A stretch of DNA of 64,000 nt from contig CAYRQP010000004.1 in the NCBI GenBank assembly GCA_964426545.1, positions 68,470 to 132,469 of the forward strand, read 5' to 3'. Below the pieces are notes generated by a model, which was not told the DNA's origin, made no database searches, and was given only the letters and a program-made list of their open reading frames with translations. Position numbers and translations under genes: made by a program. Origin of the DNA: CAYRQP01 sp964426545. Its GTDB lineage: Bacteria; Fermentibacterota; Fermentibacteria; Fermentibacterales; JCC-6. This document shows, in pieces, positions 50,591-59,043 of the stretch (position 1 is its first letter; each line of letters starts with the position of its first letter).

Positions 50591-50913
50591 AGCCCGATTG
50601 CCGTCGTTTTCAGGTCTGGCGTGTGAACCTTGATCCCGCCGAGGGAAATGAGATAAAGAAAACCAGACCGTGTATAGTCGTGTCTCCTGATGAAATTGGT
50701 GCATTGTCTACTGTTATCGTGGCACCTATGAGCACAAAGGGGTTTGAATTTCCATGCCGGGTAAAATGCAGATTCAGGGGAAAAACCGGGGTGATTATCC
50801 TCGATCAATTAAGTGCCGTGGATAGGTCGAGATTAATAAAGAGTTTGGGAATGATAGACAAAAACACCCAACGGGAAATTTCCCGGATACTGCAGGAGAT
50901 GTTTACATTTTGA
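50584..50913 (+). CDS. mazF: MazF/PemK-type mRNA interferase
   Basis: A 109-residue toxin: FQVWRVNLDPAEGNEIKKTRPCIVVSPDE is the standard MazF N-terminus with the catalytic Arg in K-T-R-P, and VIILDQLSAVDRSRL has the second conserved segment (D-Q-L/I-x-x-x-D-R). It cleaves RNA at short recognition sequences. Its stop overlaps the TTG of a third small gene, which may be part of the transcript. Confidence 0.92.
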   Translation: MVKPDCRRFQVWRVNLDPAEGNEIKKTRPCIVVSPDEIGALSTVIVAPMSTKGFEFPCRVKCRFRGKTGVIILDQLSAVDRSRLIKSLGMIDKNTQREISRILQEMFTF

Positions 50914-51278
50914 GAAAGAACAATTGTAATGAAGAATTCGTGTTCTTCGAATCGGGCGCTGCAGCTCTATCCCTGAAAAGTACCTGGACAAAACTCGCAA
51001 GCACATACGGATGCATGGAAGTTTCTCTTTCACATCTTTATCTGAAAATCAAACCGGGTAGAGGAATTGGCTGGTTGATAAAGCCTCTTAATCTGGACCT
51101 TAACCACACCATACCTATCTCAGAAATAACATCTGTCGAAAAGAAAGGTTCTTCAATGGGGTATAGGGAAATCAGGATATCATTCAGAGACAGTGGATAT
51201 GAGGAAAGAGAGATAATCCTGTATATCAGGAAGCATGAAGACTTCCTCACTGAACTAGATAAACTCGGAATCAGTTAA
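50910..51278 (+). CDS. Small PH-like protein downstream of mazEF
   Basis: A 122-residue soluble protein of unknown function, starting with TTG in a 4-bp overlap with the mazF stop. The pattern of strands (MEVSLSHLYLKIKPGRGIGW, ITSVEKKGSSMGYREIRISF) and a last helix (HEDFLTELDKLGIS) look like a bacterial PH-domain (GRAM-like) protein. It precedes the alkylation-repair-like gene by 12 bp. Whether it belongs with the toxin-antitoxin pair functionally is unclear. Confidence 0.65.
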   Translation: MRKNNCNEEFVFFESGAAALSLKSTWTKLASTYGCMEVSLSHLYLKIKPGRGIGWLIKPLNLDLNHTIPISEITSVEKKGSSMGYREIRISFRDSGYEEREIILYIRKHEDFLTELDKLGIS

Positions 51279-51290
51279 GGGGAAACGGCA

Positions 51291-52004
51291 ATGAGTAAAC
51301 AGACAGATCTCATAATAGCGGAACTCAAGGCATTGGGAGACAACACGACAGCATCTCATTCGCAAAGGTTCTTCAAAACCGGAAAAGGGGAATACGGCGA
51401 AGGGGACATCTTTCTAGGTATCCGTGTTCCGGTCATAAGGAAATGTGTAAAAGAATTCAAAGAAGTATCTATTGATGACGTCTTCGAACTGCTAGAATCC
51501 CGATTTCATGAAGCCCGCCTTTTGGCTGTCCTTATGCTGGTCAGAAAATACTCACATTCGAAAGATGATACTGATAAGAATCTTATCTACAGATCCTATC
51601 TTACTCACACGAAATACATAAACAACTGGGATATTGTCGATTCATCCGCCAACCATATCGTAGGTGCGTATCTATTCGACAGGGACAGAAAAATCCTCTA
51701 CAATCTCGCACAATCGAAATCTCTCTGGGAACGCAGGATCGCAATAACAGCAACATTCCATTTCATCAGAGAGGAAGATTATGCTGACACACTGGCAATA
51801 TCAGAAATACTCCTGCACGATGGGGAAGACCTTATCCATAAGGCTGTTGGCTGGATGCTTCGCGAAGTCGGCAAGCGGGACAGGAAAACTGAAGACGAAT
51901 TCCTGACCAGACACTACAGAACCATGCCCCGAACCATGCTCCGCTATGCAATAGAAAAGCATCCGGAAGCAGAACGACAGGCATATCTAACAGGATTGAA
52001 GTAG
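51291..52004 (+). CDS. AlkD-like DNA alkylation repair protein
   Basis: A 237-residue all-helical HEAT-repeat protein of the AlkD family: FFKTGKGEYGEGDIFLGIRVPVIR and INNWDIVDSSANHIVGAYL are diagnostic, with the conserved W-D pair used in base removal, followed by SLWERRIAITATFHFIR and AVGWMLREVGKRD. It should remove alkylated purines (3- or 7-methyl) by glycosylase action. A GGGGAAACGG stretch precedes the ATG. Confidence 0.93.
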   Translation: MSKQTDLIIAELKALGDNTTASHSQRFFKTGKGEYGEGDIFLGIRVPVIRKCVKEFKEVSIDDVFELLESRFHEARLLAVLMLVRKYSHSKDDTDKNLIYRSYLTHTKYINNWDIVDSSANHIVGAYLFDRDRKILYNLAQSKSLWERRIAITATFHFIREEDYADTLAISEILLHDGEDLIHKAVGWMLREVGKRDRKTEDEFLTRHYRTMPRTMLRYAIEKHPEAERQAYLTGLK

Positions 52005-52031
52005 GAATATCCAATAGGGAATTCGGCAACA

Positions 52032-52943
52032 TTGAAGCATACAATTAATATAGACCAGAGAAAAACCCATCTTCTTGCACTCATCACTATACTCATGTGG
52101 TCGACGGTATCCTCGGCTTTCAAGATAACCCTTCGTTATTTAGACTCAACTGAACTGCTATTGTATACAAGTTTGATATCCACAGTAATCCTTGGAATAA
52201 TGGTAGTTGCATCAGGCAGATGCAAAGAGGTGCTGCAAACCACGAAAAAACAGTGGATACGCCACGCCCTGCTTGGTTTCCTCAATCCATTTCTTTATTA
52301 CCTTATGCTGTTTAAAGCTTATGATCTCCTACCCGCACAACAGGCACAGCCAATAAACCTGACCTGGGTGCTGGTTCTTGCGGTATTGTCTGTTCCGCTA
52401 CTTGGGCAGCGTATGAAGGCAGGTGATTTTCTTGGATTGCTTATCGGGTACTTTGGTGTTCTGTTCATCTCAACGAACGGGGATATCCTTTCTATGGAAT
52501 TCACCAGTGTCACAGGGGTTGCCCTGGCTCTTGGGAGTTCTGTAGTCTGGGCTCTTTACTGGATTTACAATACCGGTGACAAAAGACATCCGATAGTGTG
52601 CCTTTTCCAGAACTTTCTGTGTGCTGTACCGCTTATGCTTACTTACAGCATGATTGTTTTCGGGTTTCATATGCCGGAATTCAAAGGCATTATTGGAGCG
52701 CTTTACATTGGTACCTTCGAAATGAGTATCGGCTTTGTGCTGTGGCTGTCAGCACTGAAACTTTCCGAGAATACTGCAAAAGTAGGAAGTCTGGTTTTCT
52801 TTACTCCATGTATATCTCTCATCTTCATTCACTATTTTGTTGGAGAAAGAATAGAAACAGCTACGGGCATAGGTCTAATTTTCATTGTTACAGGAGTTCT
52901 TGTTTCGAAAAAGCCTTATGCAACGCATAAAGGCCGAGGGTGA
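52032..52943 (+). CDS. DMT-superfamily (EamA) transporter
   Basis: A 303-residue protein with about ten membrane segments in two EamA halves: LLALITILMWSTVSSAFKITLRYL and GVALALGSSVVWALYWIYNTG start each half. QPINLTWVLVLAVLSVPLLGQRMKAGD and GSLVFFTPCISLIFIHYFVGERIE are the typical end-of-half elements. It probably exports amino acids or other metabolites. TTG start at 52032. Confidence 0.9.
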   Translation: MKHTINIDQRKTHLLALITILMWSTVSSAFKITLRYLDSTELLLYTSLISTVILGIMVVASGRCKEVLQTTKKQWIRHALLGFLNPFLYYLMLFKAYDLLPAQQAQPINLTWVLVLAVLSVPLLGQRMKAGDFLGLLIGYFGVLFISTNGDILSMEFTSVTGVALALGSSVVWALYWIYNTGDKRHPIVCLFQNFLCAVPLMLTYSMIVFGFHMPEFKGIIGALYIGTFEMSIGFVLWLSALKLSENTAKVGSLVFFTPCISLIFIHYFVGERIETATGIGLIFIVTGVLVSKKPYATHKGRG

Positions 52944-52985
52944 AGGTGAGAAGTAGGAAACTCCCAAACTACGAGTCTTGTTCGC

Positions 52986-54578
52986 TCAATTCTCCAGTTT
53001 CTTGTTCAGCGTGTTGATTGAGATCCCCAGTGCTTTTGCAGTCCGTGTTTTATTGTTGTCGAAAGCTTTCAGTGCCTTTCTTGCATACTCTGCAGTCAGC
53101 TCTTCTATTGTGAGTATTTCTGATGGCTCTGGTATCTGTTCCTCCATAGTATCCGGTTCATCCGCATTGGTCTGTCCGACAGAATTAACAGGTACTCTTC
53201 TATGAGTTTTCATGTGTGCTGAAAGAAAATCTCCGAGTTCATCTATCCTGTCGAGAAGGTACACATTCGAAAGGACGTTCTCAAGTTCCCGTATGTTCCC
53301 TGGCCACTCATAATTCTGAAGCAGGGAAATCTGTGATTTGGAAAGGGGTCGAAGAATTTTACCGGACCGCGATTCCAGTTTTCTTCTGATTGACGATGTT
53401 ATGAGTGCAATATCACCCGGACGTTCCCGCAGAGGAGGAATTTTGATGACGAAATTGCAGATGCGGTAATACAAGTCTGTTCTGAACAGCCCTTCATCCA
53501 CCATTTTTGCCACATCCTTATTTGTCGCGGAAATAACCCGTATGTCCGTTGTCTTTTCCTGAGTAGATCCGACCGGGGTGAACTTCCCTGAGTCGAGCAC
53601 TCTGAGGAACTTAGCCTGTGTTTCAAGCGGCATATCGGCTATCTCATCGAGAAAAAGCGTCCCCCCGTTTGCGGCTTCGAGGATACCTTCCCTGTCTTGC
53701 ACTGCGCCTGTAAAAGAACCTTTCACATGTCCGAAAAGACGCGAATTGATGAGCCCTTCTCCAGAGAGAGTGGCACAGTTCTCGCAGAAGAAAGCTTTTC
53801 GGCTTCGCGGGCTCACATAATGAAGCAACCTTGCAGCTCTCTCCTTACCCACACCTGTTTCCCCCATGATCAGTACATTCTTGCTGTCGACCATCCCATA
53901 TAGCTCCAGGTCACGCTTTACCCGTTTGATAGCATCTGAATTGCCGTCAAGCCCTTCATCTTTTCCTGCTGAGAGAAAAGAACGGATCTCTCTCATGTCA
54001 TCAGGCTGAAGAGGATATTGATTACTCAGTTTTCTGATAGATGTGGGATATGCATCGAGGTCACCAAATTGAAAATACCGGAACATGCCAAGTTTGACCA
54101 AGTCCGACAGGTCTTTTTCAAAACCGTGAACCTGTCTGTCCTTATCGCTGAGGACAAGAAGAGACGGAGTCTCATCCCTGCAGTCCAATCCGAGACAGTC
54201 GACAATGATTTCAGTATCTGAACTCGTGTCAGTTCTGAAATGCGTTTTGCAGAAAGATGCGATTTTATCTTCAAAATCGATGCCCCAATAGCCGCCTGAG
54301 TACCAATCCACTTCCACGCCATTGCTGTGAAGAACTTTCAACCCATCTATGAGTTCAGGAAGCGAACCCCTGCACCCCATCCCGCATATGTGAATCCTCC
54401 GGATGTCAGGACTGCCTGTTGCTATGTTCATCAATCTCTTATGCAGATTGAAACTGCTCGATACGAATATCCCCGCATAGGGGAACTTTAGAAGCACGGC
54501 TGCAGCAGCGCATGCTCCTGGTCTTCCGTTGTATGTAACTACAATGGTATCTGACCTCTGGTCGTTTCTCCATCTCAT
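52986..54578 (-). CDS. Sigma-54 enhancer-binding regulator with DHH-like N-terminal domain
   Basis: A 530-residue regulator in three parts. The AAA+ core (about residues 210-440) has Walker A GETGVGKE, a GSFTGA loop (the GAFTGA sigma-54 contact with one change), Walker B GGTLFLDEI and RPGDIALI. The C-terminal end (TAEYARKALKAFDNNKTRTAKALGISINTLNKKL) is a Fis-type helix-turn-helix. The N-terminal 190 residues are not a response-regulator receiver: VVTYNGRPGACAAAAVLLKFPYAGIFVSS and GVEVDWYSGGYW resemble DHH phosphoesterase folds but lack the DHH residues, so it may sense a nucleotide. It diverges from a gene with a sigma-54 promoter. Confidence 0.88.
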   Translation of the reverse strand: MRWRNDQRSDTIVVTYNGRPGACAAAAVLLKFPYAGIFVSSSFNLHKRLMNIATGSPDIRRIHICGMGCRGSLPELIDGLKVLHSNGVEVDWYSGGYWGIDFEDKIASFCKTHFRTDTSSDTEIIVDCLGLDCRDETPSLLVLSDKDRQVHGFEKDLSDLVKLGMFRYFQFGDLDAYPTSIRKLSNQYPLQPDDMREIRSFLSAGKDEGLDGNSDAIKRVKRDLELYGMVDSKNVLIMGETGVGKERAARLLHYVSPRSRKAFFCENCATLSGEGLINSRLFGHVKGSFTGAVQDREGILEAANGGTLFLDEIADMPLETQAKFLRVLDSGKFTPVGSTQEKTTDIRVISATNKDVAKMVDEGLFRTDLYYRICNFVIKIPPLRERPGDIALITSSIRRKLESRSGKILRPLSKSQISLLQNYEWPGNIRELENVLSNVYLLDRIDELGDFLSAHMKTHRRVPVNSVGQTNADEPDTMEEQIPEPSEILTIEELTAEYARKALKAFDNNKTRTAKALGISINTLNKKLEN

Positions 54579-54597
54579 CGTAAACCTCCTGCCTGGA

Positions 54598-54638
54598 ATA
54601 TGTCATAAATCAGGCAATACTGTCAATTACTGACATAT
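54598..54638. promoter_or_regulatory. Candidate enhancer (UAS) for the sigma-54 regulator
   Basis: ATATGTCA (54598-54605) and TGACATAT (54631-54638) are perfect inverted arms; inside them TGTCA-attac-TGACA (54621-54635) is a second inverted repeat. They lie about 70-110 bp upstream of the sigma-54 promoter, the usual distance for enhancer sites, and just before the regulator's own start. Confidence 0.6.
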
Positions 54639-54705
54639 CTATCAATAAATGATAACATCTTCTGCGTTTTCTCAAACAGAGAGGTCTTTACAGCCTTATT
54701 TTATT

Positions 54706-54721
54706 TGGCATGTTTAATGCA
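54706..54721 (+). promoter_or_regulatory. Sigma-54 promoter of the unknown gene at 54748
   Basis: TGGCAT-N5-ATGCA fits the -24/-12 consensus TGGCAC-N5-TTGCA at 9 of 11 positions with the invariant GG and GC correctly spaced. Transcription would start about 54732, 16 bp before the ATG. It lies opposite the divergent sigma-54 regulator. Confidence 0.75.
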
Positions 54722-54747
54722 TCTCCAAAGAGCGTATAAATCTGTGA

Positions 54748-55221
54748 ATGGAGAAAACAATGTTGCAGAAGCAACTCCTCAAGTATCGAGGAGAATGGAA
54801 CTATGAAACACCAGATGGCTCGACCGTTACGCTTACGGAAGACCGCACCCCGAAGGATGTCGAAACACGAGTTAAGGTAGAACACGATTCCGTTTCAGGT
54901 GAAATGGACGAAGTGCTTCGCCTGACAGACCCCGAAGATGTCCCGAAGGGCTGGAAGAAAACCTCACAGCTCATTTCCTGGCGGTTCACCCTGAAAAATG
55001 AACAGGGCCAACTCCTCTACAATGGCAGAATCGAAGAGTACTTCGTGTTAAACACCACCACCAGAAAAAAATACACGATAATTACATGGGAAGTAATCTA
55101 CGTAGGTCCAGCAAGCAGAGAGAGGAGCTTCAACGCAAGCGGTATGGAAAGAAATTCTGCCAATGCTCTTGAAACAATGATGCGTGTGGCGGGTGATGAT
55201 TTAAAGAGGCGAAGCACATAA
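54748..55221 (+). CDS. Unknown soluble protein under sigma-54 control
   Basis: A 157-residue protein without signal or membrane segments. It is beta-rich and charged (GEWNYETPDGSTVTLTED, KTSQLISWRFTLKNEQGQLLYNG, TTRKKYTIITWEVIYVG), ending with a helical, basic tail (ALETMMRVAGDDLKRRS). I do not recognise the family. A sigma-54 promoter with candidate enhancer repeats lies directly upstream, beside the divergent DHH-sigma54 regulator, so it is the best candidate target of that regulator. A later in-frame ATG (MLQKQLL, 54760) is an alternative start. Confidence 0.75.
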   Translation: MEKTMLQKQLLKYRGEWNYETPDGSTVTLTEDRTPKDVETRVKVEHDSVSGEMDEVLRLTDPEDVPKGWKKTSQLISWRFTLKNEQGQLLYNGRIEEYFVLNTTTRKKYTIITWEVIYVGPASRERSFNASGMERNSANALETMMRVAGDDLKRRST

Positions 55222-55283
55222 AACAGCATTTACATTTAATAACATTATAATTAAAATTAATATATCAATAATCTGGAGGTCAC

Positions 55284-55736
55284 ATGAAAACAGTAACACT
55301 GGCTATGACACTATTCCTGACAATTACATACGGAGCTATATCTGAGGATACCGTTCTACCGGAGGACGCAGCACTGATCAGCGATCTAGTACTCGAGATC
55401 GCAGGTTTCGAACCGCTTGTGAATATCGCAGTTGATGACAGTTGCCTGGTAGTATTCGTTGTCACGGGGCAGGACTGGGCGGACAACGATGAAGGCTGGG
55501 ATGAATTAGCAACACTCCTGGCAATTGTCAGCGGTGTCGATTACGAAAGATACTGGCAGGCAAGAGATGTTGTGGTGGGATACTTCGATATCTGGTTCAA
55601 CATCACAATGGAGGACCTGTTCTGGCTCTCGGAGAATGTAGAAACACTCACAGAAAATGAGTGGTGGCAGGAGTTCAAAAACAGAACAGAGACGTACCCA
55701 AAGACAATGTACGATACGGAAGAGAAATCCACATGA
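55284..55736 (+). CDS. Secreted protein upstream of the SbcD-like gene
   Basis: A 150-residue exported protein: signal peptide MKTVTLAMTLFLTITYGAIS, then an acidic mature part (INIAVDDSCLVVFVVTGQDW, WWQEFKNRTETYP). A strong CTGGAGGT Shine-Dalgarno and a TATAAT (55246-55251) precede it, so it may have its own promoter in addition to read-through from the sigma-54 unit. Its stop overlaps the SbcD-like start by 4 bp, which is odd for an exported protein and a DNA nuclease. Function unknown. Confidence 0.7.
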   Translation: MKTVTLAMTLFLTITYGAISEDTVLPEDAALISDLVLEIAGFEPLVNIAVDDSCLVVFVVTGQDWADNDEGWDELATLLAIVSGVDYERYWQARDVVVGYFDIWFNITMEDLFWLSENVETLTENEWWQEFKNRTETYPKTMYDTEEKST

Positions 55737-56785
55737 AGATAGCAGTAACGGCAGATGTTCACCTAACCAAAGATACACACCCCGAACGCTATAATGCCCT
55801 CGAAGATATCCTGAAACAAATGACAACCGAGAATATAAACACCCTCATCATTGCAGGAGACCTTTTCGACAAGGGAATGCAAAACTATGCGGAGTTCGAA
55901 TCTCTTTGCAGCAAGTATGCCGGTATCGAATTTCATATTGTTCCAGGGAATCATGATTCTGAAATTTCGGGCAGTTCTATCACAAACAGTAATGTGACGG
56001 TTTATTCAGACCCCGAAATGAAGACTATCGGCAAAACAGAATTCCTCTTCATGCCATTCATGAAGAAGACGATGGGGCAGGCTTTGGGTTCCATCAAGCA
56101 GGATTTGAAAAATAATGACTGGGTATTGGTCGGACACAGCGATCATCTCGATGGGTCAGGTGAGTGTGAGTCCTATGAAAAAGGAGTATATATGCCAATC
56201 TCCAATAAGGACATCGACATGTACTCACCCAAGAAAGTACTGCTCGGGCATATACACAAAAAGAAGGACACAGTTAAACTGCATTATCCCGGTTCCCCCT
56301 GCGGATTGGACATCAATGAAACCGGAACAAGAAGATTTCTGATTCTCGATACTGACGATTTTTTAGTAGAGGAAAGGAAAATCGATACAGAAACAATCTA
56401 TATGATAGAGAAATTCACTATTATTCCCGAGAAAGACGAAACTAAGAATCTCAAAGCCGAAATAACCAAACGGATATCTGGCTGGAACTTCACACCGAAC
56501 GAACTCAAAAAGGTTACAGTCAGACTTAGAGCGAGCGGCTACTCTACAGCACGGGATATTATTCTCGATTTACTGCTTGACGAATTCCGATCCTTCAAAA
56601 TCTACAAGAATGAGAGTAGTGAGATTATAGAAAACCTCTCTGAAAGTAATGATACCCAAAGAAGTAGAATTGCAGAAAAAGTCAAGAAAATGATAATGAA
56701 TGATCTCGACTGGGATTTTGGCGGGGATGAGCCAAATAGAGATGAAGTCATACTCTCTGCCTTGTCCATTATTTTCGGGAAATAG
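55733..56785 (+). CDS. SbcD/Mre11-like (YhaO-type) metallophosphoesterase nuclease
   Basis: The start at 55733 (MKIAVTADVHLTKDTHPERY) overlaps the upstream stop by 4 bp; the frame is open 24 codons further. The 350-residue protein has the Mre11-type motifs: D-x-H in TADVHLT, AGDLFDKG, PGNHDSEI, VLVGHSDHLDG and LLGHIHKK. A C-terminal region (TPNELKKVTVRLRASG) follows the phosphatase domain as in SbcD/YhaO. With the ATPase that follows it should form an SbcCD- or YhaNO-like complex that processes DNA ends. Confidence 0.88.
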   Translation: MKIAVTADVHLTKDTHPERYNALEDILKQMTTENINTLIIAGDLFDKGMQNYAEFESLCSKYAGIEFHIVPGNHDSEISGSSITNSNVTVYSDPEMKTIGKTEFLFMPFMKKTMGQALGSIKQDLKNNDWVLVGHSDHLDGSGECESYEKGVYMPISNKDIDMYSPKKVLLGHIHKKKDTVKLHYPGSPCGLDINETGTRRFLILDTDDFLVEERKIDTETIYMIEKFTIIPEKDETKNLKAEITKRISGWNFTPNELKKVTVRLRASGYSTARDIILDLLLDEFRSFKIYKNESSEIIENLSESNDTQRSRIAEKVKKMIMNDLDWDFGGDEPNRDEVILSALSIIFGK

Positions 56786-56792
56786 GTGAAGC

Positions 56793-58886
56793 ATGGGTAT
56801 TAGAATAGAAAAAATCAAGATAAATCAAAATGGACCCCTTAACTCCAATTTTGAACTGGAACCCAGAGACCTTAATCTTATCTACGGATATAATGAAACG
56901 GGTAAGACCTATATAGTGGAAGCAATGATACAATTCCTATTCAAGAATAGAAAATACCCGCTTACTCTTCGTGACTGGGATTTTGGTGGAAAAATAATGG
57001 TTTCCGGTATAGAACAAACCCCGGTTTCCTTTAAAAAGACCGGTGCTAAGCTGGATAACTACACGGATAACAAGTTGGGATTGCCCAAAGACATAGGCAA
57101 ACTGCTTGTTGTTCGAAGCGGCGAAACACGATTCATCGAAAAAGGTGACGGCGTTGGACGTGAGATTATCAGAAACTGCCTGTCCGGCAAAGGCATCCTG
57201 GAAGAAATTCTCAAACCAATTCAAACAAACAATAGAAAACTAGAGATAGAAAACAAGACCATAACCGGACCGCTAAGCAGCAACAAACGGGATTTACAGG
57301 AAATACGGGAGGAGCGGAATAAGTTAGATATTCTCATATCCGAAATTGAAAATAGTGATTCTCTGGCTGAGATAAGCAGACTCGAGGAAGAAGAAGAAAA
57401 AGTCTCTGGAAATGTTGAAAATCTCAAAAAGGCAAAGCGTAGTTATGCCTTTGAACTTAGTTCTGAAATAAAACAGATAGATGATGAGTTGAACCGGCTT
57501 CCCAAATTAGAAGGGCTCAGAAAGGTCGAGCAAAAAATATCCGATTTGAATCAGGCTGTTGGCGAAAAAGAGAGACTTAACGAAGAATATAAGAAAAGAG
57601 CAAAAACGTCAGATGATTATAAGTGGTGCATAGCTGCACAAAAGAAGTACAATGAAGGACTAGCAGAACAGGGACAGACAAAGGACAATAAATGGATGAT
57701 GATTCTAGGAATATTGTCAGTCCTGAGCGCACTAGCGTTTCTGCTGCCGCAGATGACATTGCCTGCAGTACTGTGCATCGTTGCCGCAGGTGTGTTACTT
57801 GTTTTGTACGGAGTAACAAAAAGGCAGATCAACAATCAGGGGTTCATCGATGAGCAGAAACAACGTGAGAATGAATTCAAAAAGAGATTCGGCATTGAGT
57901 TGACGGGAAAGGACATCCTGGACAGCAAGCTCGCTGAGTTGCAAAAGAATAATACTCTCGCACAGGATAGCAAAAGAAAGTTAGAGGAGCAGAATAGCAA
58001 AATATCCAACCTCAGAACCAGTATTGTGTTTGAAATGAAAAATCTGTTTGTAAGAGAAGTAAACGGAACGGATTGGATTGCAGAAATAGACAAGGTCAAG
58101 AGCAGTATAGAAAAGTATGAAATTCAGAGAAGTGAATTGAATGATACGCTTCTACCGCTGAATGTCCCTCCGAGTGATTATCTTCAAGCGGGCAGTGCAG
58201 TAAAGTGGAATTCTACTGAACTTATCAAGCAGGAAAAGCAACTTGATGATATCAATCAGAGAATTGTAGTACTTGAAAACGAAATGAACGACCTGAAAGG
58301 TCGGATTGCAGCAGAAACCGCAAAGTCGTATTCAGAGAGTATTGAAGATCTCATGGATGAACTCTATAAAAAGAAGCAACAAGTTGCTGACAAGTACAGG
58401 ATAATGTGCAGCGAGACACTTGCAATGATAAAAGTAGTTGAGATTGTCAATGAACTAACCGGACAAGAGGATATGGAAATAAAAGATAATTTATCGCTTC
58501 CGGCAATTACTAACCTACTGTCTGCAATAACAGGTGGGAAGTACACCGACATCAACATGGACGATAACGGAAGTCTATCCCTGATAACAGGCAATGACGA
58601 AGAATATCCTCTTTCTCTCCTCAGCAAAGGAGCACGCGAACAAATCTATCTTGCACTCAGAGCAGGTTTTGCTGAAAGAGTTCTGAAAAATCCTGCATTC
58701 CTCATACTCGACGACGCCTTCCAGCATTCAGACTATGAACGGCGGAAAAACCTCGTCGAGCACACAATGAGACTCGTTGATGCCGGCTGGCAGATATTCT
58801 ACTTCACAATGGACGACCATATGAAGCATCTGTTTGAAGCAGCCGGAAACAACATGAAAGGTGACTTCAAGAACATCAGTCTATAG
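56793..58886 (+). CDS. SbcC/Rad50-like ATPase with membrane segments (YhaN-type)
   Basis: A 697-residue ATPase. Walker A (GYNETGKT, residues 32-39) is at the N-terminus, and signature LLSKGAREQIYLAL (about 608) and Walker B FLILDDAFQHSD (about 635) at the C-terminus, the split layout of Rad50/SbcC and YhaN. Coiled coils fill the middle; between them two hydrophobic stretches (residues of about 301-345, WMMILGILSVLSALAFLLP and AVLCIVAAGVLLVLYGV) form a likely membrane hairpin, as in Bacillus YhaN. No zinc hook CxxC is visible. It is 7 bp after the SbcD-like gene. Confidence 0.88.
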   Translation: MGIRIEKIKINQNGPLNSNFELEPRDLNLIYGYNETGKTYIVEAMIQFLFKNRKYPLTLRDWDFGGKIMVSGIEQTPVSFKKTGAKLDNYTDNKLGLPKDIGKLLVVRSGETRFIEKGDGVGREIIRNCLSGKGILEEILKPIQTNNRKLEIENKTITGPLSSNKRDLQEIREERNKLDILISEIENSDSLAEISRLEEEEEKVSGNVENLKKAKRSYAFELSSEIKQIDDELNRLPKLEGLRKVEQKISDLNQAVGEKERLNEEYKKRAKTSDDYKWCIAAQKKYNEGLAEQGQTKDNKWMMILGILSVLSALAFLLPQMTLPAVLCIVAAGVLLVLYGVTKRQINNQGFIDEQKQRENEFKKRFGIELTGKDILDSKLAELQKNNTLAQDSKRKLEEQNSKISNLRTSIVFEMKNLFVREVNGTDWIAEIDKVKSSIEKYEIQRSELNDTLLPLNVPPSDYLQAGSAVKWNSTELIKQEKQLDDINQRIVVLENEMNDLKGRIAAETAKSYSESIEDLMDELYKKKQQVADKYRIMCSETLAMIKVVEIVNELTGQEDMEIKDNLSLPAITNLLSAITGGKYTDINMDDNGSLSLITGNDEEYPLSLLSKGAREQIYLALRAGFAERVLKNPAFLILDDAFQHSDYERRKNLVEHTMRLVDAGWQIFYFTMDDHMKHLFEAAGNNMKGDFKNISL

Positions 58887-59002
58887 AAGGTATATAGAAT
58901 GAGAAATCAGAACAGGCCGCAAATTGCGACCACATCAAATTCTCAAAGACTCCAAGGTTTTGAAAGTACTATTGGATTCACCGACTTGCAACTTCTTAAT
59001 AT

Positions 59003-59022
59003 ATTGAGTAAATTATCTCAAT
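59003..59022. promoter_or_regulatory. Inverted repeat upstream of the second DUF4143 gene
   Basis: ATTGAG and CTCAAT arms, 8 bp apart, with a third TTGAGAAG after them, 22-41 bp before the start at 59044. It could be an operator; weak evidence. Confidence 0.35.
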
Positions 59023-59043
59023 ACGTTGAGAAGAGAGGTAACT

